Part shown: positions 1 to 8,277 of the stretch, piece after piece | How positions within the stretch are numbered: position 1 is the first letter of the stretch | How the letters are laid out: each line of letters begins with the position of its first letter | Assembly: GCF_024972775.1 (NCBI RefSeq) | Contig: NZ_CP092282.1 | Span: forward strand, 1,667,001-1,731,000 | Reading direction: 5' to 3' | Origin: Dehalobacter sp. DCM | GTDB lineage: Bacteria; Bacillota; Desulfitobacteriia; Desulfitobacteriales; Syntrophobotulaceae | Length of the DNA: 64,000 bases | Notes under the pieces: model-generated | What the model saw: the letters and a program-made list of their open reading frames with translations, nothing else | Told to the model about the DNA's origin: nothing | Database searches by the model: none | Translations under genes and position numbers: made by a program

Positions 1-28
1 TCATTTTTTTAGAGATTTAGAAAGGGAG

Positions 29-1246
29 ATGAATGATTTGACAGATACCAAAAAAAGTCTAGCACTGTATGTATTCTCTATTTGCTGCTTCTATTTCTGT
101 ATGCCGTCCATGGGGATTATGACTCCGACTATGGCTACATTATCCCAAGCTTTCCCGACGGTTCCTTTTATTAGCATCACCTACATCGGCACCATCGTTG
201 CTTTGTTCCAAATCTTTGGTTCTTTCATCGGCGGTGCGATTGTTGGTAAATTCCTTAAATTCCGCACTACGTTAATTCTTGCTTTTGTTCTCTATCTGGT
301 TGGCGGCCTTGGGCCTTATTTCCTGCCGGATGGCTCCAGCTGGACAACTGTTTTGGTCTTCCGGGCTATCTTCGGTTTAGGACTTGGCTTAAACGTTCCG
401 ATGGGCGCTACCCTGATTTCCAGACTCTATCGCGATGAAGCAAAACGCGCGAAGATGATGGGCTTCGGAATGCTGTTCTTCAACATCGGTGCTTTCGGCT
501 TCAGCTACCTCGGACCATCTTTGGCTCTGATCAGCTGGCAGACCGCTTTTCTAGCTCACTTTGTTGGTATCGTCGGTTTAATCGGCGCTATTATGCTGAA
601 AGAGCCCCCCGATGCCGAAGAAGTCAAGGGTGCAAAAGTCAAAATCACCCCGAGAGCTGTTCTTTGGCCATTAGTTTTTGCTATTGAAATGACGCTCGTG
701 TACAGTATGTTCACCATGGGTTCCATGGTTCTGGCACAAGGCGGTATGGATCCTAATACAGCCGGTATGTACCAAGGTACTGGAATCGCCATCCTGACCG
801 CTGTCGGATTTGTTCTTTCCATTGGTTTTGGCTGGATTTATCGTGTAGTAAACAAGTGGATTGTTGCCATTTCTATGATTTGCGTCACCATCGGGCTTTT
901 CCTCGTCAGTTCATCCGGTGCTTCCTTAAGTATTCCGCTGTTCTTGGCTGGCTGGGTATTCTTCGGTATTGGCCAGCAAGGTATAACTAACGGCTTGCCG
1001 ATGGTTGTCAGCACGGTTGTTGACAAGGCGACGGCGGCTGCTGCGTTGGGTCTTACTTTTGGTTTCATGAACTTCGGCGGCTTTACCTCCACGCCATGGG
1101 CTCAGCTCCTCTCGACAATCGGAGCTGACACAGCTGCTGCTGTTATTCGTGCCAATGGGATCGTCTTCATTGTATTCACAATCGTCATGATTGTAGCTAC
1201 AATGAGAATGAAAAAGTTTAGCTCCGAATCTGAAGCAGCGAAATAA
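29..1246 (+). CDS. MFS transporter
   Basis: Major facilitator superfamily permease of the inner membrane, 405 residues, the usual length for a 12-helix MFS protein. Hydrophobic helices run throughout, with a charged central loop at about residues 190-210 (EEVKGAKVKITPR) separating the two six-helix halves. The ATG at 29 follows AGAAAGGGAG at good spacing. It is related by eye to the MFS protein at 35332 (shared RAxxGxGxGL motif after helix 4, aromatic-rich C-terminal half), so both may carry small organic anions. The substrate cannot be told from sequence. It stands alone, closed by two hairpin terminators; its promoter lies left of the window. Confidence 0.9.
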   Translation: MNDLTDTKKSLALYVFSICCFYFCMPSMGIMTPTMATLSQAFPTVPFISITYIGTIVALFQIFGSFIGGAIVGKFLKFRTTLILAFVLYLVGGLGPYFLPDGSSWTTVLVFRAIFGLGLGLNVPMGATLISRLYRDEAKRAKMMGFGMLFFNIGAFGFSYLGPSLALISWQTAFLAHFVGIVGLIGAIMLKEPPDAEEVKGAKVKITPRAVLWPLVFAIEMTLVYSMFTMGSMVLAQGGMDPNTAGMYQGTGIAILTAVGFVLSIGFGWIYRVVNKWIVAISMICVTIGLFLVSSSGASLSIPLFLAGWVFFGIGQQGITNGLPMVVSTVVDKATAAAALGLTFGFMNFGGFTSTPWAQLLSTIGADTAAAVIRANGIVFIVFTIVMIVATMRMKKFSSESEAAK

Positions 1247-1262
1247 GTTTTTTGAATAAGAA

Positions 1263-1308
1263 GGGCGCTGTCTGGCGATAATGCTCGTCAGGTAGCGCCT
1301 TTTTCTTT
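1263..1308 (+). terminator. Rho-independent terminator after MFS gene
   Basis: GGGCGCTGTCTGGCGA pairs with TCGTCAGGTAGCGCC around a short loop and is followed by TTTTTCTTTT. It starts 16 bases after the MFS stop codon. Confidence 0.85.
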
Positions 1309-1342
1309 TATTGATTAATAAAATGCCGTGTTTAGATATGGC

Positions 1343-1391
1343 GGGCTGCTGTCTAACGAACGATTTTGTTCGTTGGTCGACAGCCCTTTTT
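1343..1391 (+). terminator. second hairpin with T tract
   Basis: GGGCTGCTGTCTAACGAAC pairs with GTTCGTTGGTCGACAGCCC, apart from one or two mismatches, and is followed by TTTTT. It may back up the first terminator. The interval from here to the next gene (1392-1568) is AT-rich and should hold the promoter of the MoxR-type gene, but I see no clear -35/-10 pair. Confidence 0.6.
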
Positions 1392-1568
1392 GGTTGCCTG
1401 TTTACAATAATATGAGAATTGATCATGTTAGTTACACGAGAATTAATGTGATTAACGTAACGCCGGGTACTGATTTTTTAGGGAAATTTGAGATAATATA
1501 GAAAGGACTATTATATATTCAATGAACATTAGCGTTAATATTATATTATGAAGAGAAGGTGTAACACG

Positions 1569-2504
1569 ATGCCAAAGTCACTCAGCCAATTTTTGTCCGA
1601 GCAAGGGGTCGATGACAATCTGCTGAAAGAAGCGGCTAATTTTCGGGAATTTTACAAACTGGAGGATAACCTTCGCTTTCGAATTCCGGACACCCTAAGT
1701 TATTTTTACGGCAAGGATATTTGGAATATGTGTATTGCGGCCTTGCTGGAGGGTGAAAGCATTCTGTTGTCGGGGCCGAAGGCGACTGGAAAGAATTTGT
1801 TGGCTGATAATCTAGGCACATTGTTCGGGAGGCCGCAGTGGAATGTTTCCTTCAACGTCAATACAGACAGCGCGTCGTTGATTGGGACCGATACATTTGT
1901 CAACAACGAGGTCAGACTACGGAAAGGTGCGGTATACGAATGTGCGACGTACGGTGGCTTTGGCGTCTTTGATGAAATCAATATGGCTAAAAATGAAGCT
2001 ATTGTTGTTTTGCATTCCGCTTTGGATTATCGCAGGATCATCGATATTCCTGGCTACGAAAAGATCAGCCTGCATGATGCGGCGCGGTTTATTGGCACGA
2101 TGAATTATGAGTATGCCGGGACGCGTGAACTCAACGAAGCCTTAGTATCGCGGTTCTTAGTCATTGATATTCCACAGGTGGAAGAAGATAAGCTCATGCT
2201 TATCCTACAGGGTTATTTCGCGGATGCTGATATGGAGAAACTGGATCAGTTTGCCGGTTTGTTTCTGGATCTTCAGACGAAAGCTGATCACGGTGAGATC
2301 TCAACAAAATCGGTGGACCTTCGCGGGCTTATTGCCTGTATACGAACGATCAGAAGAGGTCTTAAGCCCAGATTAGCTGTCAGTATGGGAGTCACGGGAA
2401 AAACATTTGATCAGTATGAAAAGGAAATCGTCGGTGACGTCATCCGTACACGAATTCCAGATAGCTGGCAAAGAGAAGATGTTTTTCCATCGAGCCTGGA
2501 ATAA
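1569..2504 (+). CDS. MoxR/NorQ-type AAA+ ATPase
   Basis: AAA+ ATPase of the MoxR branch (NorQ/CbbQ/GvpN-like), 311 residues. These act as chaperones that, with a VWA partner, remodel a metalloenzyme or membrane complex. Visible are the Walker A motif GPKATGKN (about residue 71), the Walker B motif GVFDEIN (about 137) and sensor/arginine-finger stretches IGTMNYEYAG and ALVSRF. Walker A has A where G is more usual. I place the start at ATG 1569, which has GAGAAGGTG eight bases upstream; the ATG at 1548 has no ribosome site. The next gene is a VWA protein, the normal partner. No NO reductase or RuBisCO is present, so the client is unknown. Confidence 0.85.
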   Translation: MPKSLSQFLSEQGVDDNLLKEAANFREFYKLEDNLRFRIPDTLSYFYGKDIWNMCIAALLEGESILLSGPKATGKNLLADNLGTLFGRPQWNVSFNVNTDSASLIGTDTFVNNEVRLRKGAVYECATYGGFGVFDEINMAKNEAIVVLHSALDYRRIIDIPGYEKISLHDAARFIGTMNYEYAGTRELNEALVSRFLVIDIPQVEEDKLMLILQGYFADADMEKLDQFAGLFLDLQTKADHGEISTKSVDLRGLIACIRTIRRGLKPRLAVSMGVTGKTFDQYEKEIVGDVIRTRIPDSWQREDVFPSSLE

Positions 2505-2666
2505 TTATTAGGGTTTTATTCTATTTTGGTTTATCAGGCAATTTTAAATACTTGATACATCTAAGTGCAGCTAGGTCTGCTGCCAAAGACTTGAACCAGC
2601 CAAGTTTTATTTAAATTTGCTGTGTATCACTAGGTATTGGGCTATGTTGAAGGGAAGGATCCGTAT

Positions 2667-4457
2667 ATGGAGTGGATCTACAGTAACTATGACAAGGAAA
2701 GCCGTCTGAAGAATGTCATGTGGACAGTCAGCGGAGACTACTCCGAGGAATTGGAGAAGTCAGGTTTTTATGCGCACATATCCGATGATTTGGCCTTATA
2801 TTACGCTGCCTTGGCTGGCGCCAGGAGAAAATATATTAACTGGAAAATGGTCAAAGGTTATTTGAATTACCGGGTTAAGCAAGGCGTTTCATTTGAGGTG
2901 CTGTTGGTTTTAACGCAGCTTTGCTGTGACCGGATGGTTGAAGCGGCTTTGTATCATGAACGACCGGGTCTGGTCGAAATAAGCAAAAAGGCCGTTGGCG
3001 ACTTAATTGAAGCGTATCTGCTTGATCCTCCGAAAACCCTTTTGGATCAAGTGCGCTATGCGGTATTATTGCGACAGGCTGGCAAGCACATTCCGGTTGA
3101 CCGGTTGGTCGGGGATATTGTGCGTGCGATTGAAGATCCAGCCGAGGTAAAGGATACTGATGATGTCATAGCGAAAATAGACCGAATTTATAATGCGTAT
3201 TTTTCCGGATTACAGGAAGCTGCGGTATATGACGGTCAAAAAGGGCAGGCAGACTATCGGATCGCTGATGATGTCAATAAGGCATTTGATCAAGACGACT
3301 TCCAGAGATTTATGATGGAAGAGTATTATCATGAGACTGAAGATGTACTGGAGGCTGCCGTCGATCAAATAGCCACTGTCTTCTTGGCGGAAACGATGGG
3401 TTCGCTCAGACCGGATAAAAATGAACAAAGCGGACCGGTTGATCGAATTGTATCAATGGACGAGGAAACCGCTGAAAAGCTGCATGCAAAAATTGAATAT
3501 TACTACGGGAAATCCTTTTTGTCTAAGGATGAAGTGATCCGGATTGAGAAACGAATCTGCAGAAATACCCACGAGGGCTGCAGGGTTCATTTTACGGATG
3601 GTGTTCTTCGGCATCAGGGTGATCCTACTTTTCAAACGAAATTAGGCCACAGACAAAAGGAAAATAATATGGCTTATTTCAATAGTACGGCACGTGTCAA
3701 CCGCAGAAATATCCAGAGACTCAAGGAAAATATTATCCGTATGCTGGCCAAACAGGCTGAAGTAACCGTTGTTCCCTCTGAATATGGGGTGATCATACCC
3801 AATAAGCTGTGGATGATTGGCAGGACATCTAATCATAAGGTGTTTAATAAGGTCATGACCAATGCAAAGGGCGGGTATGTGATCGATATCTTGCTCGATG
3901 CGAGCGGATCCCAGCGCGAACGACAGGGAATTATCGCGGCGCAGGGTTATATTCTCTCAGAAGCGCTAACCTTAGCTGAAATCCCGAATCGCGTCATGAG
4001 TTTTTGCAGCTTTTTAGACTATACCATTTTGCGACGGTTCCGCGATTATGACAGCCCGCGCCTGGATAATAGCAATATTTTTGAATACCAGGCTGTGGGG
4101 AATAACCGCGACGGACTGGCAATTCGGGCTGTCTGTGAAGCTTTGACCAAACGGGATGAAGAGAATAAGATTTTAATCATCCTCAGTGACGGAAAACCCA
4201 ATGATATTCAAATAGCGAAGAACAGCACGATAAGGGGTGATACGTCTTATCGTGGGTTCAAGGCGATAAAGGATACCGCAATGGAGGTTCGCAAAGCCAG
4301 AAAGTCCGGAATCATCGTTTTAGGCGTATTTACTGGGAAGGAGCAAGATCTGCTGGCGGAAAAGTACATTTACGGCAAGGATTTTATTTATACCAGAGAT
4401 ATCGGGAAGTTCGCGGATATTGCCGGGATTTTTCTAAAACGCGTGATCGACAGCTGA
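2667..4457 (+). CDS. NorD/CbbO-like VWA-domain protein
   Basis: Cytosolic protein of 596 residues with a C-terminal von Willebrand factor A domain. The MIDAS motif DASGS begins at residue 411 and LSDGKPND later supplies another metal-site loop. The long N-terminal part is helical and acidic, as in NorD/CbbO. NorD-type proteins work with the MoxR ATPase, encoded 162 bases upstream, to activate or assemble a client enzyme. ATG 2667 is preferred over TTG 2637 because AGGGAAGG lies eight bases before it and an in-frame TAG lies just upstream at 2631. No client enzyme gene is adjacent. The NorE/NorF-like genes at 47.9-48.8 kb are the only other nor-related genes in the window. Confidence 0.8.
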   Translation: MEWIYSNYDKESRLKNVMWTVSGDYSEELEKSGFYAHISDDLALYYAALAGARRKYINWKMVKGYLNYRVKQGVSFEVLLVLTQLCCDRMVEAALYHERPGLVEISKKAVGDLIEAYLLDPPKTLLDQVRYAVLLRQAGKHIPVDRLVGDIVRAIEDPAEVKDTDDVIAKIDRIYNAYFSGLQEAAVYDGQKGQADYRIADDVNKAFDQDDFQRFMMEEYYHETEDVLEAAVDQIATVFLAETMGSLRPDKNEQSGPVDRIVSMDEETAEKLHAKIEYYYGKSFLSKDEVIRIEKRICRNTHEGCRVHFTDGVLRHQGDPTFQTKLGHRQKENNMAYFNSTARVNRRNIQRLKENIIRMLAKQAEVTVVPSEYGVIIPNKLWMIGRTSNHKVFNKVMTNAKGGYVIDILLDASGSQRERQGIIAAQGYILSEALTLAEIPNRVMSFCSFLDYTILRRFRDYDSPRLDNSNIFEYQAVGNNRDGLAIRAVCEALTKRDEENKILIILSDGKPNDIQIAKNSTIRGDTSYRGFKAIKDTAMEVRKARKSGIIVLGVFTGKEQDLLAEKYIYGKDFIYTRDIGKFADIAGIFLKRVIDS

Positions 4458-4499
4458 AAAAGGATATTTACACTCTTGTTCTTTTTTTACAAAGACCTA

Positions 4500-4528
4500 T
4501 TGACATCACTGGGAATAGATAATATATT
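4500..4528 (+). promoter_or_regulatory. sigma-A type promoter with no gene downstream
   Basis: TTGACA at 4500-4505, a 17-base spacer, then TATATT at 4523-4528. This is near consensus for the housekeeping sigma factor. The next plus-strand gene starts at 6264, with two minus-strand genes between. Confidence 0.5.
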
Positions 4529-4747
4529 TTGTTATAGTGATAGCATTTATGTATTTATTAAAAACATGTTTCCGTATCATATCAAGAAAAATCAAATAAT
4601 CACCATTTTGCCTGTATACACTTGTTAATATGCGTAAAATTGTACAATCTAAAACCATATAAAAAGTCCCGGGCAACTTCTCCATGTCATATTTTTATAA
4701 ATAATTAAATTTATGCGTTCAGGAATGCTGTGAATAACATGAAGCAA

Positions 4748-4777
4748 TAGCAATTATTATTTTGTGAATAATTGCTA
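4748..4777. other. perfect AT-rich stem-loop
   Basis: TAGCAATTATT and AATAATTGCTA form an 11-bp perfect stem around an eight-base loop. It could be the 3' end of a transcript from the 4500 promoter or a weak terminator for the minus-strand XRE operon. There is no strong T tract on either side. Confidence 0.4.
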
Positions 4778-4851
4778 GGATAGTAAATATTGATTTTTGT
4801 TTGTTGTATTATCCATTGCCATAGGACTGTACAGCATTATTTTCTGTGCCC

Positions 4852-5403
4852 TTATGGGTTGCAAATTGGTGAGTCTGGTTTTTTCTTCATGACCGCAGAG
4901 ATTACGACTACCTTAGCCGATGGAGTAAACTGATGACGACAGCCATGCGGTGTCGATGCATCGAAATAGAGAGAATCGCCTTCTTTCAAGCGGTATTCAT
5001 CAGATGCAACAAACCAAAGGGTTTCACCTTCCAGCATATAAAGCAGTTTAACTCCTTCGTGAAGTACGGGTGACATAGTGACTAAATCACCGCTGATGAT
5101 CAGGCTATCAATTTCTTGATTCGGACTATCGGTCAGCTGCTGATACACACAGCCCATATGGTTTATTGCTTTTACTTCATTACTTTTAACAAAACTATGG
5201 ACAGGATCCTGCTCATGAAAAAAGATATTAATGGGGACATCTAAGGCACGAGAGATCTTTTCTAGAGTTGACAAAGAGGGGCTAATAAAGTCATGTTCAA
5301 TTTGGCTTATATAACTGATACTCACATTAATCATTTCTGATAGATTTGTAATGCTCAGATGGCGTTCCTTACGGATATTGCTAATCAATTTCCCTACTTT
5401 CAT
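4852..5403 (-). CDS. XRE-family regulator with C-terminal cupin domain
   Basis: Transcription regulator of 183 residues. An N-terminal helix-turn-helix of the lambda-repressor/XRE type (about residues 5-60, with SISYISQIEHDFISPSLSTL) is followed by a cupin_2 sensor barrel (about 105-175, with EGDSLYFDASTPHGCRH). PuuR and MlrA-like proteins of this build sense small metabolites. The ATG at 5403 has AGAGGAAA at good spacing, whereas the TTG at 5424 would overlap the upstream stop. It lies 17 bases downstream of a paralogue with the same architecture, so the two form one operon. The target genes are unknown. Confidence 0.85.
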   Translation of the reverse strand: MKVGKLISNIRKERHLSITNLSEMINVSISYISQIEHDFISPSLSTLEKISRALDVPINIFFHEQDPVHSFVKSNEVKAINHMGCVYQQLTDSPNQEIDSLIISGDLVTMSPVLHEGVKLLYMLEGETLWFVASDEYRLKEGDSLYFDASTPHGCRHQFTPSAKVVVISAVMKKKPDSPICNP

Positions 5404-5420
5404 CAAGAAATTTCCTCTCT

Positions 5421-5981
5421 TCAACGTGTTGATTTTTCAGAGAATAGATGACAGTTATTGATTGAAGTGCAGGCAACGATCATTTCTAGTTTGTCATCGC
5501 AAGGGACACCCCAATGCGGTGCAGAGGCGTTAAAGAGAATGGCATCTCCTTCTCGCATTACGTATTCCTCCGTTCCAACATATAAGTGTAATTCACCATG
5601 TAATACATAAATCAGTTCAGTTCCTTCATGCTGGAAGATCATGCTTTCTAAAGCATGGATCTTTGTAATATATACACAGAGAGAGCTGCTCGGCGTGGGG
5701 TTACAAAGATATTCCAATAATCCTCCCAGCGAATGATGCAGATGAGTGCGTCTTTCCTTGGGAATATATTGGGTTTGGATCTTCGGCCGGGGAAAAAGTG
5801 AAGACACCGGAATACTCATAGCACCGGCAATTTTTTCTATACTCGATAAAGAAGGGCTGACCTTGTTTCTCTCTACCAGACTGAGATAGCCCATAGTCAA
5901 ATCCGTTCTTTCGGCAATATTTCTCAAACTCAGCTGTTTCGTTTTCCGGATATCACGAATGATGGGACCTATTTCAACCAT
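5421..5981 (-). CDS. XRE-family regulator with C-terminal cupin domain
   Basis: Paralogue of the next gene, 186 residues: XRE helix-turn-helix at about residues 5-60 (LTMGYLSLVERNKVSPSLSSI) and a cupin barrel at about 110-180 (REGDAILFNASAPHWGVP). The ATG at 5981 follows AGAGGGT. It is the first gene of a two-gene operon transcribed leftwards. The cupin histidine in ASAPHW and the matching residue in the paralogue are in register, so both barrels may bind related ligands. Two such regulators in tandem could form a heteromer or respond to different states of one ligand; that is inference. Confidence 0.85.
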   Translation of the reverse strand: MVEIGPIIRDIRKTKQLSLRNIAERTDLTMGYLSLVERNKVSPSLSSIEKIAGAMSIPVSSLFPRPKIQTQYIPKERRTHLHHSLGGLLEYLCNPTPSSSLCVYITKIHALESMIFQHEGTELIYVLHGELHLYVGTEEYVMREGDAILFNASAPHWGVPCDDKLEMIVACTSINNCHLFSEKSTR

Positions 5982-6263
5982 ACATACCCTCTACGATCTA
6001 GCACATAGTCACACAAATAAAGTTTTACATTATACATTAAATTATATCCAATAACTCCTTTGTTTTGTACAGGAAATCGTTGTCAATAAACGGGATACTA
6101 CCCGCATTCCAAGCGAATATTTACAGCCAGTTAATGCCAACCAGGCTTCCGTAATACAGACGATATCGAATCAGAGTTTTGAAGTCAAAATCATTCTATA
6201 AGCAGGTGCGATCCTGTCAAGGAAGTGAAGACGTATTGCGACTCTAGAAAGGTGTGAGGATAA

Positions 6264-8039
6264 ATGAGCGATAGTACGGCAGAACAAACACTTGATCAAC
6301 AGAATGAAGAGATTCTTGATGACTTTCCGGAAGGTATGATAAATGCGGAAGAAAGGAATAAGAACAATGTGGATGGCGATATTTCCTTGTTGACTGATAT
6401 ATATGCTTTGTGCAATCAATTAATTATCAAAGATGACTTGCATAGTGTTTATCACGCCGTTGTTGATACAGCTCTGATGCTGACCAACGCAGATAAAGGG
6501 TTTATCCAGGTTCCAGATGAAAAGAACCTGGGCGCGTTGAAGCTCATTGAATACTCTGGGATGAAAGAACATAAAGTTCCATATGCTATCCCCATCGGAG
6601 AAGATTGTTCCGGGAGAGCCTACACAGCGTTAAAACGGGTTATTGTCAAAGAGGTATCCAGTTCAACGATTTTTTCGAAGGAGAATAGACAGATTCTCCT
6701 TGCGGAAGATATACAGGCGGTTCAGTCTACGCCACTGATCAGCAGCAAGGGGAATACTCAAGGGATACTGTCGACATGTTATAGTCAAAAGCACGATCTG
6801 AATACAAGAGATTTACGGGTGATTGATATACTAGCACCGATTGCAGGCGATATGATTGAGTTAGCCAAAGATCGCGAAGAAACAAATCAGAAAGTGAAAG
6901 AAGCCCTCGCAATTAACGAAGAACTCCGACGCATGGACCAGCATAAGAACGCCTTCCTCAGCATGCTCTCTCATGAGCTCCGTAATCCGCTGGCTTCCAT
7001 CATGATGAGTCTGTCATTGCTTGATGTTCCGGAAAATAATAAGGAAGCATTACGAGCGAAAAAGGCTATAAAACGGCAGTCTGCACTGCTTTCGCGACTT
7101 ATCGACGATCTGTTGGATGTCACGCGTATTTCATCGAGCAAAATGACACTAAAAAGAGAATATATTGATTTGAATATGATAATTTCACGGGCGATTGATG
7201 ATTACAAGGAACAATTTGAACGCGGAGGCGTTCACTTAGAGGTTGACCTGCCGTTAGTTCCTTTATATATCGAAGCAGATCCGGCACGGATAACACAAAT
7301 TATCGGCAATATACTGCACAATGCGGTAAAATTTTCTGGAAGCGGCTGCTTGACCGCAGTGACTGTCTATAAGGAAGGTGCCGAAGCAGTTATTCGTATC
7401 CGGGATAATGGCATTGGTATCGAACGTGATTTATTAGAAGATTTATTTAAGCCTTTTGCACAGGCAGCAGATAGGAACTCAGAAAGGAATGGTCAAGGCC
7501 TCGGACTCGGTTTAGCCATTGTTAAAGGCATCGTGGAGCTCCATGGCGGTATTATTGAGGCATTTAGTGAAGGTTTAGGCAAAGGAACAGAATTTATTAT
7601 TCGGTTGCCGCTTGGAGAAGGGCCGAATAATCTTTCTTGTCAGCAAAACATTGAAGATAAAAAGGCTGCGCAAGTTTTTAAGATATTGGTGATTGATGAT
7701 GTCCCGGATATTGCGGAAATTCTCAGTTCCTTGTTATGCTCCCTGGGTCATGATGTTATTTCGGCCAAGAGCGGCAAAGAGGGGCTAGATAAAGCCAGAA
7801 CATTTCATCCCGACGTCATCCTGTGTGATATCGGTATGATAGGAATTGACGGGTATGAGGTTGCGCAAAGAATAAGAAACGACAGTGAATTAAAGGATGT
7901 CTATTTAATTGCCTTATCCGGGTACGCTCAAGAAATGGATATTAAGAAGAGTATGCATGCCGGTTTTGATAAACATCTCGCCAAACCGTTAGACTTAGCT
8001 GTCTTAGACAAGATTCTGCTTGGGATCTCCAAAAGGTAA
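6264..8039 (+). CDS. GAF-domain hybrid histidine kinase with C-terminal receiver
   Basis: Cytosolic hybrid sensor kinase, 591 residues, with no membrane segment. The order is a GAF domain (about 45-200), a short coiled linker, a HisKA dimerisation domain with phospho-accepting His237 (SMLSHELRNPL), a HATPase_c domain with N box (Asn353, NILHNAVKFSG), G1 (DNGIGI) and G2 (GLGLGLAIV), then a receiver domain from about 470 with phospho-acceptor Asp522 and Lys574 in HLAKPLD. The ATG follows AAAGGTGTGAGG. It should sense a small molecule or redox state in the cytosol and pass phosphate to its own receiver. The receiver's sequence is duplicated as a free protein at 11437. No DNA-binding response regulator is adjacent. 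Confidence 0.92.
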   Translation: MSDSTAEQTLDQQNEEILDDFPEGMINAEERNKNNVDGDISLLTDIYALCNQLIIKDDLHSVYHAVVDTALMLTNADKGFIQVPDEKNLGALKLIEYSGMKEHKVPYAIPIGEDCSGRAYTALKRVIVKEVSSSTIFSKENRQILLAEDIQAVQSTPLISSKGNTQGILSTCYSQKHDLNTRDLRVIDILAPIAGDMIELAKDREETNQKVKEALAINEELRRMDQHKNAFLSMLSHELRNPLASIMMSLSLLDVPENNKEALRAKKAIKRQSALLSRLIDDLLDVTRISSSKMTLKREYIDLNMIISRAIDDYKEQFERGGVHLEVDLPLVPLYIEADPARITQIIGNILHNAVKFSGSGCLTAVTVYKEGAEAVIRIRDNGIGIERDLLEDLFKPFAQAADRNSERNGQGLGLGLAIVKGIVELHGGIIEAFSEGLGKGTEFIIRLPLGEGPNNLSCQQNIEDKKAAQVFKILVIDDVPDIAEILSSLLCSLGHDVISAKSGKEGLDKARTFHPDVILCDIGMIGIDGYEVAQRIRNDSELKDVYLIALSGYAQEMDIKKSMHAGFDKHLAKPLDLAVLDKILLGISKR

Positions 8040-8063
8040 AGGGAGTATAAATTAGAAAACGTC

Positions 8064-8107
8064 ATACGCAGGGAAATCAATGAGTTGATTTCCCTGTATG
8101 ATATTTT
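8064..8107 (+). terminator. hairpin terminator after hybrid kinase
   Basis: CAGGGAAATCAA and TTGATTTCCCTG form a perfect 12-bp stem with loop TGAG (8069-8096). CATA/TATG extends the base, and ATATTTTTAT follows. Confidence 0.75.
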
Positions 8108-8194
8108 TATATGTGTATTTAATTTGAATAATATATATGTAATTTCATTAATGCAGCATAACAATTCTAAGAGCAGATTTAGCGGCGGGTAAAT

Positions 8195-8223
8195 TTGTTT
8201 ACTATCCCAAACCACTATATAAT
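8195..8223 (+). promoter_or_regulatory. sigma-A promoter for the MalT-like regulator
   Basis: TTGTTT at 8195-8200, a 17-base spacer and a perfect TATAAT at 8218-8223. It lies about 55 bases upstream of the start at 8278. Confidence 0.6.
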
Positions 8224-8277
8224 GCCTTTATTGATTCAACTTAATTAAATGATACATAATAATATGAGGTGTTAATA

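Larger units (their letters stand above)
4458..4851. other. AT-rich intergenic region between convergent genes
   Basis: About 390 bases between the VWA gene and the convergent XRE gene. It holds a consensus-like plus-strand promoter (4500-4528) and a perfect stem-loop (4748-4777). I found no convincing reading frame with a ribosome site. A small RNA is possible but unproven. Confidence 0.5.

Noticed and set aside
926-1426. 166-codon minus-strand frame overlapping the MFS gene and its terminators
   Set aside because: It runs antisense through a clear MFS gene and through two hairpin terminators; basic low-quality composition typical of a shadow frame.
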